From Mycobacterium sp. 1245805.9 (GTDB lineage: Bacteria; Actinomycetota; Actinomycetes; Mycobacteriales; Mycobacteriaceae): a stretch of 38,228 nucleotides of DNA. The stretch's first letter is position 1. Every line of letters begins with the position of its first letter. This document shows positions 11,296 through 24,388 of this stretch, one piece after another. The translations under genes and the position numbers were made by a program. Under the pieces are notes generated by a model. That model was not told where the DNA came from. It was given only the letters and a program-made list of their open reading frames with translations, and searched no databases. Where the stretch lies: assembly GCF_001672915.1 (NCBI RefSeq), contig NZ_LZKR01000044.1, positions 1 through 38,228 of the forward strand, in the 5' to 3' direction.

Positions 11296-12534
11296 CTAAC
11301 CGGTCAGGTCGCCGCGCTCCACGTTGGACAGCAAGGCATCGCGGGCGTGGGCGACGCGGGACCGGACGGTGGCCAGCGGGCAACCGCACACCGCCGCGGT
11401 GGCGGCATACGGCAGTCCGAGCAGCTGCGTGAGAACAAGGGCCTCCCGTTGTTCGGCGGCGAGCCCGGCCAACATCATGGTCACCTCAACCGGCTCTTCG
11501 AAGCGGTGTCTGCGCGGCCGCGACTGGACGCGGCGGACGTCATCGGCCACGACACGGCGCGCGGTGGCCAGCAGCCAGGCGCGCGCGCCGGAACGCCCGG
11601 AGAATCGATCGATCGCCCCGATCGCCCGCAGGAAGGTCTCTTGCGTCAGGTCGTCGGCCCGGGCGTCCGAAAGATAGGCGACAAACCGCCACACGTCTTG
11701 CTGGGTGGCCTTGATGAACGCCTCGAGTGATCGCGGATTCCCGCGCGCGGCGGCCAAGGCGAGGTTGGTGACGGCCTCGTCGTCGCCCGCCGCGGGCCAT
11801 CGAGAGCCCGCCCGGTTGATGGGCCAGAGATGCCGGTGTCGCCGACCGGACTCCGCGGGCCGCGACGGCCGGTCGTCATGCGCGTCAGCGCCGGACGCGT
11901 GGTTGCGGCCCGACCGGGCGCGTTCGCGCGCGACGAGCAGCGCGAACACCAGACCCAGCAGCAGTGGCATGTGGCTGGCGATGCGCGTCGCGGTCACCTC
12001 GCCGGCGAAGGCGTCGACCACCACATAGCTCAACAGCGCCACCGAATACACGCCGGTGATCGCGGCCACGCCGATCGCGGTGATGGGCCATATCCCCGCG
12101 GCGACCATGGCCAGACCCAGCGCGAGCAACCAGGCGGTCGACTCGTGCATGAGGTGTTCTCCCGACATCGCCCCATGCATGTGGCTCGACACCATGCCGA
12201 AATTGATCCCGGCGATCTGGGCCGCGGCGATCGCCACCTGGAACAAACCAACGCCGATCAGTCCCCAGCGCCGGTAGTGCGACCGCAGCCAGCGCATCGG
12301 GCGGTGATACGCGGGGGATTCCCGATCCAGGCCGGCCATGATCTGGGCGACCAGGTCCGGCCCCTCGCCCGGCTCCATGGATGCCAGCCGCCGGCTCTGC
12401 ACCGCCGCGCCGATCAACCAGGTCCGGCAGGCGCGACACGAATCCAGGTGGGCATCGACCTGCTGCGCGAGCACCTGCGGACGCTCACCGTCCAACCGCG
12501 CAGAAAGCGCCTCACGCGCAACGTCACACCGCAT
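11296..12534 (-). CDS. sigC: Membrane zinc-finger anti-sigma domain fused to ECF sigma factor SigC
   Basis: One frame gives 412 residues. Residues 1-40 form a zf-HC2-type anti-sigma zinc finger (Cys3, His29, Cys33, Cys36). Residues 90-203 hold about four membrane helices; the first loop, outside the membrane, is rich in His and Met ([16 protein letters not shown], 117-132). Residues 251-412 are an ECF sigma factor with region 2 ([24 protein letters not shown]) and region 4 ([24 protein letters not shown]), closely resembling M. tuberculosis SigC. Between the GTG at 11949-11947 in the last helix and the sigma domain there is no ATG, GTG or TTG, so a separate SigC start is not available. ATG 12534 ([10 protein letters not shown]) fits the family; 12552 is an alternative. 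The sigma domain would be tethered to the membrane unless cleaved. Confidence 0.8.
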   Translation of the reverse strand: MRCDVAREALSARLDGERPQVLAQQVDAHLDSCRACRTWLIGAAVQSRRLASMEPGEGPDLVAQIMAGLDRESPAYHRPMRWLRSHYRRWGLIGVGLFQVAIAAAQIAGINFGMVSSHMHGAMSGEHLMHESTAWLLALGLAMVAAGIWPITAIGVAAITGVYSVALLSYVVVDAFAGEVTATRIASHMPLLLGLVFALLVARERARSGRNHASGADAHDDRPSRPAESGRRHRHLWPINRAGSRWPAAGDDEAVTNLALAAARGNPRSLEAFIKATQQDVWRFVAYLSDARADDLTQETFLRAIGAIDRFSGRSGARAWLLATARRVVADDVRRVQSRPRRHRFEEPVEVTMMLAGLAAEQREALVLTQLLGLPYAATAAVCGCPLATVRSRVAHARDALLSNVERGDLTG

Positions 12535-12560
12535 GCCTGCATCGTTGCGCATGCCCGATC

Positions 12561-12672
12561 GGTGCGCAAAGGCCTGGGTGGAACAGACGCTGGGAACCAA
12601 ACCGTCCGGCAAACCGACCACTGGAGGCAAGCCCTCCCGCCGCGCCGTCGACCGAAGAGGTATTCGTGTTCC
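12561..12672 (+). promoter_or_regulatory. Candidate cobalamin riboswitch in the PPE leader
   Basis: The 157-bp leader holds, in the order of the cobalamin riboswitch core, GGTGCGC, a GGAAC...GGGAACC segment (GGGAACC at 12592-12598), CCG-TCCGG, CCACTGG at 12618-12624 (consensus GCCACTG) and CCGAAGA at 12652-12658, which matches the B12 box of E. coli btuB. The closing P1 helix is not obvious and the P4-like stem is short. In M. tuberculosis PPE2 is, from memory, preceded by a B12 riboswitch and followed by cob genes, which raises the prior. A covariance-model search would decide. Confidence 0.42.
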
Positions 12673-12691
12673 TGTTTGAAGGCCCCCACCG

Positions 12692-14176
12692 ATGACCGCC
12701 CCGATCTGGATCGCTCTGCCTCCGGAGGTGCACTCGGCACTGCTGAGCAGCGGACCGGGTCCCGGGTCGCTGCTGGCCGCTGCGGAGGCGTGGACGTCGA
12801 TGGGCACCGAATATGCAACCGCGGCAGACGAACTCATCGGGCTGTTGGGCGCCGCGCAAAGCGCCTGGGAAGGGCCCAGCGCCGAACGGTACGTGGCGGC
12901 CCATGCCCCGTACCTCGGCTGGCTCCAGCAGAACGCCGCCAAGAGCAGCGCCGCCGCCGCGCTGCACCAGACGGCGGCCGCCGCCTACACGACCGCGCTG
13001 GCCGCAATGCCCACGATGGCCGAGCTCGCCGCAAACCACGCCATCCATGCGGCGCTGGTGGCCACCAACTTCTTTGGCATCAACACCATTCCCATCGCCG
13101 TCAACGAAGCGGATTACGTCCGCATGTGGGTTCAGGCCGCCGAAACCATGACGACCTACCAGGCCGCGACCGACTCGGCCCTGGCGGCGGTCCCGACGAC
13201 CACGCCGGCGCCGCAGATCGTTGCGCCGAGCGGAGAGTCCAAGCAGGTCACCGCCGCAGCGGCCAACGCCAATACGTCGTGGCAGGATCAGCTCGCCGCC
13301 CTCATCCAGCAGTACACCCGCAATTTCGCGTGGCCGGTGTCCAAGGACCTCAACCCCGCCGGATGGCCGATTCCGGCGGTGCCGTTCGCCAACGGGCTCA
13401 GTTCGGCGCTGATGCAAATCCCCGGAATGTCCCCGGCTCTCGCGAGCGCCCTGGCGTGGGCCACCTTCCACACGCTGATGATCTTTTGGCCGTTCGGTCA
13501 GCAGGCGGTCCAGTTGGCCCTATCGCTTGCCCCCGCCCTGGCCGCCGTTCCGGCTGTCGCCGCGGTCGCGGCCGGCATCGCGGTCCCGGTGTCCGTCGCG
13601 ACGGCGCTACCGGCGGGCGCCGCCGCGCCGGTACCGGCGGGTGCGGTGCCGGCTGCCGCAAGCGCGGGCGCCCCACCGGCGAGCATCGGCAGCGCCACGG
13701 GCATGCCGAGCCCCGCCACGGCCAGCCCGGCGCCCGCCGTCGGCGGGGGACCGGTCGGTGGCGGGCCGGGGGTGGGCTTCGGTCCGACGACTGCAACGGG
13801 GCTCGCCGACGTCTTGTATGCCGTGGGGTTGTCCGGGTTGTCCGCGCGGGGCAGCGCCAACAACCGCGCGCCTCGCAAGTCCGAGGAGCCGGCTCCCGAT
13901 GACGTCGACGCACCCGCTGCCACCGCAACCTCGGTCAAGCGGGGGAGCGGCCGTCGGCGCGTGCGGGCCATATCGACGGACCACGCCCACCGCTACGAAT
14001 ACCTGGAGCAGGACGGCGTCGCGATCTCCGACCGCGGCGGCGGGTTGCTCGGATTCGCCGGGACGGCAACGGAATCCGACGTCCGGCCCGCGGCGGGTTT
14101 GGCGACGCTGGCCGGTGACGGGCTGAGCGACGGCCCTACGTTGCCGCTGATGCCCAGCACCTGGGGCCGCGAATGA
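12692..14176 (+). CDS. PPE family protein, PPW subgroup (PPE2-like)
   Basis: The 494-residue protein has the PPE domain in residues 1-175, with Pro10-Pro11-Glu12 and the WEG turn at 59-61 that binds PE partners and EspG in ESX export. The middle (300-400) is Ala/Pro/Gly-rich. A basic stretch [11 protein letters not shown] near 425 lies where PPE2 of M. tuberculosis has its monopartite nuclear localisation signal. The end carries GFAGT and PLMPSTW, the signature pair of the PPE-PPW subgroup. The ATG has GAAGG 9 nt upstream. The gene stands alone, divergent from the sigma gene and convergent with cobIJ, in the place where I recall Rv2067c and blaC in M. tuberculosis. No PE gene is adjacent. Confidence 0.9.
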   Translation: MTAPIWIALPPEVHSALLSSGPGPGSLLAAAEAWTSMGTEYATAADELIGLLGAAQSAWEGPSAERYVAAHAPYLGWLQQNAAKSSAAAALHQTAAAAYTTALAAMPTMAELAANHAIHAALVATNFFGINTIPIAVNEADYVRMWVQAAETMTTYQAATDSALAAVPTTTPAPQIVAPSGESKQVTAAAANANTSWQDQLAALIQQYTRNFAWPVSKDLNPAGWPIPAVPFANGLSSALMQIPGMSPALASALAWATFHTLMIFWPFGQQAVQLALSLAPALAAVPAVAAVAAGIAVPVSVATALPAGAAAPVPAGAVPAAASAGAPPASIGSATGMPSPATASPAPAVGGGPVGGGPGVGFGPTTATGLADVLYAVGLSGLSARGSANNRAPRKSEEPAPDDVDAPAATATSVKRGSGRRRVRAISTDHAHRYEYLEQDGVAISDRGGGLLGFAGTATESDVRPAAGLATLAGDGLSDGPTLPLMPSTWGRE

Positions 14177-14179
14177 GCC

Positions 14180-15655
14180 TCAGGCGGGATACCGCCGAGG
14201 AGTGAACACCCGGTCGCCGAAATCGTCTGAGTGCCACTGGGTTTGCGACGACCCGACGATCAGCAGGCAGCGCATGTCGACGTCGGCGGGATCGAGATCG
14301 GCCAGTCTCACGACGCGGACGTCCTCGTCGGGACCGGACACGTTGCGGCCGATGACCACCGGCGTGCCGGGTTCGCGGTGGGCCAGGAGCACGTCGCGCA
14401 TCGCGCCGACCTGCCAGGTCCGCGCCTTGGACGCCGGGTTGTAGATGGCCAGCACCAGGTCGGCGGCCGCCGCGGCGGACAGCCGCTCGGATATCACGTC
14501 CCACGGTTTGAGCCGGTCGGACAACGAGATCACCGCGTAGTCATGACCCAAGGGGGCGCCGACCCGGCTGGCGACGGCCTGCGCCGCCGTCATCGCTGGA
14601 ATGACTCGAATCCGCACTCCCGGCCACTGTTTGGCTTCCTCTAGCACCGCGGTCGCCATCGCGAACACGCCCGGGTCGCCCGACGACACCACAGCGACGG
14701 CGTGGCCCTGCTCGGCCAGGGCGCAGGCCAGCCGCGCCCGCGCCGGTTCGTCGGTGTTGTCGCTGGGATGGCGTCGCTGGCCGTCACGAACGGGCACGCG
14801 GTCCAGATAGCCGGCATAGCCGATCAGGTCGGTCGCGGCGGCCAGTTCGCGGCGGCTCTGCGGCGTCATCCAGTCGAGGTCACCTGGCCCCAGGCCCACG
14901 ACCGCGACCGTGCCCGAAAGCGTTTCGCGCCGGCGGCCACCGGGCAGCATGGCCAACGAAAAGTAGGGCACGCCGGCCTCGTCGACCTCCGCCGCGGGCA
15001 GGATCCGCTGTCCCGACGTGCTGGCCCGCTCGACGTAGAACGCGTCGTCAAGCTGTCCGGACGCCGAAAGCGCCTCCCGCACAGCGTGATACGAACGACC
15101 CAGCTTGAGCACCACCGCGGCGTCGGCGTCCGCGAGGCGCCGGGTCAGCTCGGCCACGGGCAGGGTGCCGGGCAGCACCGACAGCACCTCGTCGCCGGCC
15201 ACCAGCGGGGTCGCGATGGCCGCGGACGCGGCGCTCACCGACGTCACACCCGGCACGATGACGGCGTTGAACCGCTGCGTCAGCCGGGTGTGCAAATGCA
15301 TGTACGAGCTGTAGAACAGCGGGTCGCCCTCCGCGAGCAACGCCACGTCGCGACCGGCGTCGAGGTGCGCGGCGATGCGCCGCGTCGAGTCGGCGTAGAA
15401 GTCTTCGATCGCACCGGCGTAGCCGCCCGAATGGTCGGTCGCCTCGGTGGTCACCGGGTAAACCAGGTGCTCCTCGATCTGGCCGGGCCGCAGATACGGC
15501 TCGGCGATGCCGCGCGCGATGCTGCGGCCGTGCCGGGCGCTGTGATAGGCCACGACGTCGGCCTCGCCGATCACCCGGGCGGCCTTCACCGTCACCAACT
15601 CCGGATCGCCCGGCCCCAACCCGACTCCCCACAGGGTCCCTCTTCGGGCGCTCAT
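14180..15655 (-). CDS. cobIJ: Fused precorrin-2 C20- / precorrin-3B C17-methyltransferase
   Basis: The 491-residue protein combines two SAM-dependent tetrapyrrole methylases. Residues 1-245 are CobI ([16 protein letters not shown] at 10-25; [13 protein letters not shown] at 108-120), which methylates C20 of precorrin-2. Residues 249-491 are CobJ ([13 protein letters not shown] from 253; [11 protein letters not shown]), which methylates C17 and contracts the ring. The fused form is the one known from M. tuberculosis Rv2066. The ATG at 15655 overlaps the cobH stop by 4 nt (ATGA), and the gene is the last of cobG-cobH-cobIJ, with its stop almost touching that of the convergent PPE gene. Cytosolic, aerobic corrin pathway. 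Confidence 0.95.
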   Translation of the reverse strand: MSARRGTLWGVGLGPGDPELVTVKAARVIGEADVVAYHSARHGRSIARGIAEPYLRPGQIEEHLVYPVTTEATDHSGGYAGAIEDFYADSTRRIAAHLDAGRDVALLAEGDPLFYSSYMHLHTRLTQRFNAVIVPGVTSVSAASAAIATPLVAGDEVLSVLPGTLPVAELTRRLADADAAVVLKLGRSYHAVREALSASGQLDDAFYVERASTSGQRILPAAEVDEAGVPYFSLAMLPGGRRRETLSGTVAVVGLGPGDLDWMTPQSRRELAAATDLIGYAGYLDRVPVRDGQRRHPSDNTDEPARARLACALAEQGHAVAVVSSGDPGVFAMATAVLEEAKQWPGVRIRVIPAMTAAQAVASRVGAPLGHDYAVISLSDRLKPWDVISERLSAAAAADLVLAIYNPASKARTWQVGAMRDVLLAHREPGTPVVIGRNVSGPDEDVRVVRLADLDPADVDMRCLLIVGSSQTQWHSDDFGDRVFTPRRYPA

Positions 15656-16278
15656 TCGGTGTCGCTCGCGATCGCATTGACGGCGGCCGCGGCCATCGCG
15701 CCGCCCCCGCGGCGGCCCCGCACCACCAGATACGACATGCCGCGCGGACGCTCGATGAGCTCCTGCTTGGACTGCGCGGACCCGACGAATCCGACCGGCC
15801 CGCCGAGCACCGCGGCGGGCGGGGCGGCGCCCTCGTCGATCAGCTCCAGCAGCCGGAACAGGGCGGTGGGGGCGTTACCGATCGCGAGCACCGCGCCGGC
15901 CAGCCGCCCCGCCCACAGCTCGACGGCGGCCGCCGAACGCGTGGTCTGCCGGCGCGCGGCCAGCTCGGGGGCGCGCGGATCGGCCACCAGCGACACGACC
16001 TCGTTGCAGGCGGGCAGCCGTGCGGTGGTGATCCCGGCGGCCACCATCGACGAATCGCACAACACCGGCGCGCCGGCGCGCAACGCCGCGCCCGCCCGCG
16101 CGACCACGTCGTCGGAGTAGGCGACGTGATCGGCGACATCGACCTGACCGCAGGTGTGGATCAACCGGACCACCACCCGCGCGACGTCGTCCGGGAATCT
16201 CGTCAGGTCGGCTTCGGCGCGGATGGCCGCGAACGACTGGCGATAGATCTCCGCCGCGTCGCGGATGTAGTCGAGCAC
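15652..16278 (-). CDS. cobH: Precorrin-8X methylmutase
   Basis: The 208-residue enzyme moves the C11 methyl group to C12, turning precorrin-8X into hydrogenobyrinic acid. His41 in the IHTCG motif is the catalytic histidine of the family, and the [14 protein letters not shown] and [13 protein letters not shown] segments are typical. Length matches the family. It follows cobG after 4 nt and overlaps cobIJ by 4 nt, so the three are one transcription unit. Confidence 0.95.
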   Translation of the reverse strand: MLDYIRDAAEIYRQSFAAIRAEADLTRFPDDVARVVVRLIHTCGQVDVADHVAYSDDVVARAGAALRAGAPVLCDSSMVAAGITTARLPACNEVVSLVADPRAPELAARRQTTRSAAAVELWAGRLAGAVLAIGNAPTALFRLLELIDEGAAPPAAVLGGPVGFVGSAQSKQELIERPRGMSYLVVRGRRGGGAMAAAAVNAIASDTE

Positions 16279-16282
16279 TCGC

Positions 16283-17392
16283 TCACCTTAAGGGCTGGTC
16301 GCGCAGCAGCCGATATCCCTGTCCGCTCGCGACCAGGACCTGACCGGCGGGCGGGCTGCCGCAGGCGCGCTCGCAGCCGACGAAGTGGCGGTGAACCGTG
16401 GAATCCGGCTCCAACGACATCGTCGCGTCGGCCCGCACGTCGGCCGCCGAGTGCTCGCAACCGGGGCTGCCGGTGCAGGCGCTGACGCTCAGCCAGGGGG
16501 AGTGCTCGTCGAAAACCAGGCCCAGCGGCGCCAGCACGCGCAGCGCGACGTCCGCCACCTCCTCGGTGAGGTCGCACACCAGCACCGATCGCCACGGCGT
16601 GACCACCAGTGGGGCCTCGATGGCGGCCAGGTATTCCGCGACCCGCGCGGGCAGTACGCCCAGCGGCACCGCGGCGCCCAGCGCCACCCGGCCGTCGTCT
16701 TGGCCGATCCAGCCCACTTGCGGCCTGGTCACCGGCGGAAAAGGCGCACCGAGTTCGGCGCCCGGCCACAACCCGGCAGTGTCGGCCAATTCGCTTACCC
16801 GCCAAGCCTTCCCGCGTACCTCGATGAAGTGCACCGCGAGCGCGACCAGCGACTGCGCCACATCCGCGACGGCCAACCGAACACCGGTGTCCCGCCCAGC
16901 CAACACAAGCGCCACGTCGTCGTCCAGGGCATGCGCGCCGACGTCGGCGCCCAGCCCGGACACGTCGGCGCGGCCGTCGTCGAGGCTGAACCAGAACCGG
17001 CCGCCCAACTCCGCGAGCCTGGGTTCGCCGCAAATCGCCGCGTCCAGCTCGCTCACCCACTCGCGCACGTCGGCGAGTCCGCCGACCCGGCCGGATAGCG
17101 GCGACGCCACGATGTTGCGCACCCGCTCATGCGTCGGCGACGGCAGCAGCCCGGCTTGTGCGAGCGCCTCGGCGACAGCCGCGACGTCGGTGATCCCGCG
17201 GAGCTGCACGTTGCCGCGGGCGGTCAGCTCGAGCGTTCCCGAGCCGCGCTGGCCCGCGAGACCCGCCAGCGTCGCCAGCTGCGCGGCGCTGATCTGGCCG
17301 CCGGGCAAGCGCACCCGCACCAGCGCGCCGTCGGCGGCCTGATGCACCTGCAGCGCACCCGGGCAGGCGTCGATGTCGCGCGCGCGGACCAT
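16283..17392 (-). CDS. cobG: Precorrin-3B synthase
   Basis: The 369-residue protein belongs to the sulfite/nitrite reductase fold and forms precorrin-3B from precorrin-3A using O2, the step that marks the aerobic route. The four cluster ligands are present: Cys306 and Cys312 in CTGSPGC, then Cys340 and Cys344 in [19 protein letters not shown] near 57 is the usual half-domain motif. A longer frame reaches 17458, but ATG 17392 is preferred because a TACCGT -10 box lies 6 nt upstream and the protein then begins like family members ([17 protein letters not shown]). Confidence 0.92.
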   Translation of the reverse strand: MVRARDIDACPGALQVHQAADGALVRVRLPGGQISAAQLATLAGLAGQRGSGTLELTARGNVQLRGITDVAAVAEALAQAGLLPSPTHERVRNIVASPLSGRVGGLADVREWVSELDAAICGEPRLAELGGRFWFSLDDGRADVSGLGADVGAHALDDDVALVLAGRDTGVRLAVADVAQSLVALAVHFIEVRGKAWRVSELADTAGLWPGAELGAPFPPVTRPQVGWIGQDDGRVALGAAVPLGVLPARVAEYLAAIEAPLVVTPWRSVLVCDLTEEVADVALRVLAPLGLVFDEHSPWLSVSACTGSPGCEHSAADVRADATMSLEPDSTVHRHFVGCERACGSPPAGQVLVASGQGYRLLRDQPLR

Positions 17393-17398
17393 TCGCCT

Positions 17399-17404
17399 AC
17401 GGTA
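17399..17404 (-). promoter_or_regulatory. -10 box (TACCGT) of the cobG-cobH-cobIJ operon
   Basis: On the minus strand TACCGT sits 6 nt before ATG 17392, consistent with a leaderless transcript. I see no cobalamin riboswitch here, as expected without a leader. Confidence 0.5.
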
Positions 17405-17466
17405 CGACTCCGCGGCTCCGTTTCGCGCAGGTTCGGCGCGGGCCCGGTGTGGGCACACTCTTGCCC

Positions 17467-18138
17467 GTGAGGACGATGGAGTACGCCCCGGGACGATCGG
17501 CCGACGTCTTCGGTGATTCGGATCAACCCACGATCCTGCTGTGGCATGGCATGCAGACCGACGCCCGCGCCGCCGTCGGGCCGCTGGCCGGCCTGCTCGC
17601 CGAACACGGCGCCGCGGTGGTGGCGCCGGATTGGAACTCCCACGCCGACGACGGCGGGCGCGCGGACCTGTTGCGGTCGCTCGAGTTCACCCGCAACATT
17701 GCCGGCGGCCGGCTGGTCCTGGTCGGGTGGTCCCTGGGCGGCTCCGCCGCGGCGGGCCTGACGTTCGACGCCGCGCGCTTCGGCGTCGCGCTCGCGCATA
17801 CGGTTTGCCTGGCCGGCGCCTTCATGGCCCCGGACCCGATCTCCGGTCGGCCGCCGACCGACATGCTGTGGGCCGACCGCGCCCGCTCGCCGTTCCTGCT
17901 GCTGCACGGGCTCGCCGACGACGCGGTGCCGGTGACGGCCAGCCGGGCGTTCGCCGCCGACCTGCGCCAGGCCGGTTGGCCGGTGGAGCTGGTGGAGCTG
18001 GCTGCCGATCACGGCTCGATCGCCGGCGCCGACTATGACCCGGTCGCCGATCGCTATGTGCCCGCGACGGGCGGGCCGGCGCTCGAGGTGGCCGGCGAGG
18101 TCGCCGCGCGCATCGCGGCGACGCTGCGGTACGAATGA
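17467..18138 (+). CDS. Alpha/beta hydrolase (small esterase-like)
   Basis: The product has 223 residues from GTG 17467. It shows the nucleophile elbow GWSLGG (Ser89), an oxyanion-side HGMQ near 27, an acid region HGLADDAVPV and ADHGSI for the catalytic His, so the triad is complete. The substrate is unknown. It runs divergently from cobG and its stop is 3 nt before cobN, so it is likely co-expressed with the chelatase gene. GTG 17449 and ATG 17476 are possible alternative starts; none has a strong ribosome site. Confidence 0.75.
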   Translation: MRTMEYAPGRSADVFGDSDQPTILLWHGMQTDARAAVGPLAGLLAEHGAAVVAPDWNSHADDGGRADLLRSLEFTRNIAGGRLVLVGWSLGGSAAAGLTFDAARFGVALAHTVCLAGAFMAPDPISGRPPTDMLWADRARSPFLLLHGLADDAVPVTASRAFAADLRQAGWPVELVELAADHGSIAGADYDPVADRYVPATGGPALEVAGEVAARIAATLRYE

Positions 18139-18141
18139 CGG

Positions 18142-21717
<3,576 letters not shown>

Positions 21718-21725
21718 CCCCGCCG

Positions 21726-21780
21726 CGAGTGTGCGGCTGGCCGCACACTCGGGACCGAACGTGCGGCTGGCCGCACGCTC
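21726..21780 (+). terminator. Two tandem hairpins after cobN
   Basis: A perfect 12-bp inverted repeat with a 2-nt TG centre (21726-21751) is followed by a second, related one (8-bp perfect stem at 21760-21777, extendable with one mismatch). Both share the core GTGCGGCTGGCCGCAC. Placed 9 nt after the cobN stop they probably end transcription; the repeated core could also be a dispersed palindromic element. Confidence 0.6.
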
Positions 21781-21802
21781 GGCACGAGCGGGCCGACGGG
21801 CG

Positions 21803-21808
21803 TAGGTT
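21803..21808 (+). promoter_or_regulatory. -10 box (TAGGTT) of the PPOX gene
   Basis: TAGGTT lies exactly 7 nt before GTG 21816, consistent with a leaderless transcript and with that start. Confidence 0.6.
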
Positions 21809-21815
21809 GACACCC

Positions 21816-22211
21816 GTGACCCCCACTTTCGCCGACCTCGCCAAGGCGCAATACCTCCTGCTGACCACGTTCACCAAGGACGGCCGGCCCAAGCCGGTGC
21901 CAGTCTGGGCCGCTTTGGACGAGCAGCGCGGCGACCGGCTGCTGGTCATCACGCAGGAAAAGTCGTGGAAGGTCAAGCGGATCCGCAACACCCCGCGGGT
22001 CACGCTCGCCACCTGCACCATGCAGGGCCGGCCGACCAGCGAGGCGGTCGAGGGCACCGCGGCGATCCTCGACAAGTCGCAGACCGCCGCCGTCTACGAC
22101 GCCATCGGCAAGCGGTACGGCATCGTCGGCAAGGTCTTCAACTTCTTCAGCAAGCTGCGCGGCGGCATGGACAGCAACGTCGGCCTCGAGCTGAAAGTGG
22201 CGCCAGGCTAA
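21816..22211 (+). CDS. PPOX-class flavin/F420-binding protein
   Basis: The 131-residue protein has the split beta-barrel pattern of the pyridoxamine-5'-phosphate-oxidase-like, F420- or FMN-dependent family: YLLLTTFTKDGRPKPVPVWAALD near 13-35, then KSWKVKRIRNTPRVTLATC. It resembles Rv2061c, which neighbours cobN in M. tuberculosis. The substrate is unknown; a redox role is likely. Its stop is 5 nt before the DJ-1/PfpI gene, so the two probably share a transcript. The frame is open far upstream, but that part is a shadow of cobN. Confidence 0.85.
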   Translation: MTPTFADLAKAQYLLLTTFTKDGRPKPVPVWAALDEQRGDRLLVITQEKSWKVKRIRNTPRVTLATCTMQGRPTSEAVEGTAAILDKSQTAAVYDAIGKRYGIVGKVFNFFSKLRGGMDSNVGLELKVAPG

Positions 22212-22216
22212 GGCAA

Positions 22217-23071
22217 ATGGGTAGCGTCCTCATCCCGGTCCCGGACCGCGACTTCGACCCCACCGAGGTCGCCGTCAGCTGGCGGGTCCTGACGCGCGAC
22301 GGCCACCGGGTGGTCTTCGCCACCGAAAGCGGCACGCCCGGCGTCGCCGACGACATCATGGTGACCGGCCGGGGGTTGGACATCTGGTCCAGGCTGCCGA
22401 TGCTGCGCAGCCTCCCGGTCGTCGGGCTGATGCTGCGGGCCAACAAGGACGGCCGCGAGGCGTACCGGGACATGCTGCGCTCGGCGGAGTTCCAGCGTCC
22501 GATCAGCTGGTCACAAGCCGGCCTGGACGGCATCGACGCGTTGCTGCTGCCCGGCGGCCACCGTGCCCGGGGAATGCGCAGTTACATCGACAGCGACATT
22601 CTGCAGCGGCTCGTCGTGGATGCCTTCGCGCGAGGTCTGATCGTCGCCGCGATCTGTCACGGCGTGCTGCTCGCCGCCCGCAGCATCGATCCCGCCACCG
22701 GGCGCTCGGTGCTTTTCGGGCGCAAGACCACCGCGCTGACATGGGCGATGGAAGGCCTGGCCTGGCGGCTCACGCGGCTGACCCGATTCTGGGATCGCAA
22801 TTACTACCGAACCTACACCGAGGAGGCCGGCCAGCCCGTCGGGTACATGTCCGTGCAATCGGAAGTCACTCGCGCGCTTAAGGATCCGTCGGATTTTCAA
22901 GACGTCGGCAGCGGCACGCCGCACCGTTGGCTGAAGTCATCGGGCATGGTGCGCGACACCGCCACCGATTCTCGGCCCGCCTTCGTCGTCGACGACGGCG
23001 ACTACGTGTCGGCGCGCTGGCCCGGCGACACGCACACGTTCGCAACGGTGGTCTCGCAGAAGTTGAAGTGA
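22217..23071 (+). CDS. DJ-1/PfpI family protein (type 1 glutamine amidotransferase-like)
   Basis: The 284-residue protein has the class I glutamine amidotransferase fold of the DJ-1/PfpI superfamily: DALLLPGGHRARGM near 107-120 and the nucleophile elbow AAICHGVLLAA with Cys147 followed by His148. Members act as chaperones, deglycases, hydratases or proteases, so the activity cannot be named. The C-terminal 100 residues are longer than in minimal members. The ATG is 5 nt after the upstream stop. Confidence 0.82.
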   Translation: MGSVLIPVPDRDFDPTEVAVSWRVLTRDGHRVVFATESGTPGVADDIMVTGRGLDIWSRLPMLRSLPVVGLMLRANKDGREAYRDMLRSAEFQRPISWSQAGLDGIDALLLPGGHRARGMRSYIDSDILQRLVVDAFARGLIVAAICHGVLLAARSIDPATGRSVLFGRKTTALTWAMEGLAWRLTRLTRFWDRNYYRTYTEEAGQPVGYMSVQSEVTRALKDPSDFQDVGSGTPHRWLKSSGMVRDTATDSRPAFVVDDGDYVSARWPGDTHTFATVVSQKLK

Positions 23072-23082
23072 CCCAACGTGTT

Positions 23083-23781
23083 TCAGCTCGCCTTCAGATG
23101 CTCGCCGAAGAAGGCGAAGACGCGGCTCCACGCGTCGTCGGTGGCGGCCTGGTCGTAGCCGAAACCGGTGATGCGAAGCAGCGGCTGGGCGGGCAGCGTG
23201 TTCGCGAAGCTGTGCCCCACGCCGGGGTACTCCTTGATATCGGTGGTCAGCCGCTTTGCGGCGGTCGCCTCGCGGAACTTGTCGGCGGCGCCCCTGCCCA
23301 GCGGGTCGCGGCCACCGAAGCTCGCGACGATCGGGCACGCCCCCTCCAGAATGGTGTCGAGGTTGCGGGGAAGGGGAGTGCCATAGAACGGAGCGGATGC
23401 CCCAAAACCCTTGGGCGACATGAGGAGCGCAAACTGGCCGCCCATGCAGAACCCCGCGATGCCGACCGCCCCGGAACACTCCGGCATCGACTGGAGGTGC
23501 TCGCGGGCCGCCAGGACGTCGTCGAGGGCGCGGCCCCGCTGTGTCAGCAGCTCGCGCATGACCCTGGTGATGCAGCGGACCCGGCCGCCCCGCGAGTACA
23601 GGTTCGGCGTGAGCGCCACATAGCCCCCCTTTGCGACGCGGGCGTTGGTCGCCGCCATGTCCCGCCCGTAACCGAACGCGTCGTGGATCACCACCACGCC
23701 CGGCCACGGGCCCTGTCCCTCGGGGACGTTCAACAGCGCATCAATCGATCCGTCTGGGGTGTCGATCTGAATCGTTGCCAT
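23083..23781 (-). CDS. Dienelactone hydrolase family protein
   Basis: The 232-residue alpha/beta hydrolase has the cysteine nucleophile typical of dienelactone hydrolases in GFCMGG (Cys112), with Asp159 in GGRDP and His190 in GVGHSF completing the triad. VVVIHDAFGYGR near 29-40 forms the oxyanion side. The physiological substrate is unknown. It matches the position of Rv2054 in M. tuberculosis. It converges with the DJ-1/PfpI gene. Confidence 0.88.
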   Translation of the reverse strand: MATIQIDTPDGSIDALLNVPEGQGPWPGVVVIHDAFGYGRDMAATNARVAKGGYVALTPNLYSRGGRVRCITRVMRELLTQRGRALDDVLAAREHLQSMPECSGAVGIAGFCMGGQFALLMSPKGFGASAPFYGTPLPRNLDTILEGACPIVASFGGRDPLGRGAADKFREATAAKRLTTDIKEYPGVGHSFANTLPAQPLLRITGFGYDQAATDDAWSRVFAFFGEHLKAS

Positions 23782-23854
23782 AGCGTCATCTAACTGCAGC
23801 CGTGTTGGGCGCCACCAGGGGAACTCCCCGGCGGCCCGCGGACGTTGGCCTCAC

Positions 23855-24358
23855 ATGATGTCGCGGCTGTTCCTGATCTACGCCGTCGTCGAGCTCGCGG
23901 CGGTCATCGCGCTGGTCTCGTCCGTCGGGTGGGGCTGGACGCTGCTGGCGCTGCTGGGCACCTTCATGCTCGGGTGGGTGGTCCTGGCGCCGATGGCCGG
24001 ATCCCAGCTCATCCGCCAGATCGGGCAATTGCGGTCCGGGTTGAGAGAGCCGCGCAACGCGGCGAGCGACGGGGCGCTGGTCACGCTGGCCATCGCGTTG
24101 GTGCTGGTCCCGGGGCTGGTCACCACCGCCTTGGGGCTCTTGCTGTTGGTGCCGCCCATACGAAGGGTCGCCGGCGTGGGACTGATGCGTGCCGTGCGGC
24201 GGCGGGTGCCGCTGATCGCCGAAGCGACACTTTTCGGGGCCGAAACCGACGGCCGCGATTACATCGACGGCGAGGTCGTCGACGTGCGGGACGTCCGGGC
24301 GCCGGCCCTGCCCAGCGAGATGCGCGGGGGATACCCGGGAAACCCCGCCTGGGATTGA
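23855..24358 (+). CDS. fxsA: FxsA family membrane protein
   Basis: The 167-residue protein has three hydrophobic segments (about 5-24, 27-47 and 73-97) and the LGWVVLAP and LLLLVPPIRR motifs of FxsA (phage T7 exclusion suppressor) proteins. The soluble tail after 130 is acidic. Matches Rv2053c in gene order. The role in mycobacteria is unknown. A second ATG directly follows the first, so the start is good to one codon. Confidence 0.88.
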   Translation: MMSRLFLIYAVVELAAVIALVSSVGWGWTLLALLGTFMLGWVVLAPMAGSQLIRQIGQLRSGLREPRNAASDGALVTLAIALVLVPGLVTTALGLLLLVPPIRRVAGVGLMRAVRRRVPLIAEATLFGAETDGRDYIDGEVVDVRDVRAPALPSEMRGGYPGNPAWD

Positions 24359-24376
24359 TCCCGACGCCGTCACACG

Positions 24377-24382
24377 TAGCTT
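24377..24382 (+). promoter_or_regulatory. -10 box (TAGCTT) of the amidohydrolase-lnt-ppm1 operon
   Basis: TAGCTT lies 6 nt before GTG 24389, a leaderless arrangement. The two genes that follow overlap one another, so this box probably drives all three. Confidence 0.55.
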
Positions 24383-24388
24383 TGGCCT

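Noticed and set aside
11296..12045. Separate stand-alone sigC gene with its own start
   Set aside because: No ATG, GTG or TTG in frame between the last membrane helix and the sigma domain, so a separate start is unsupported.
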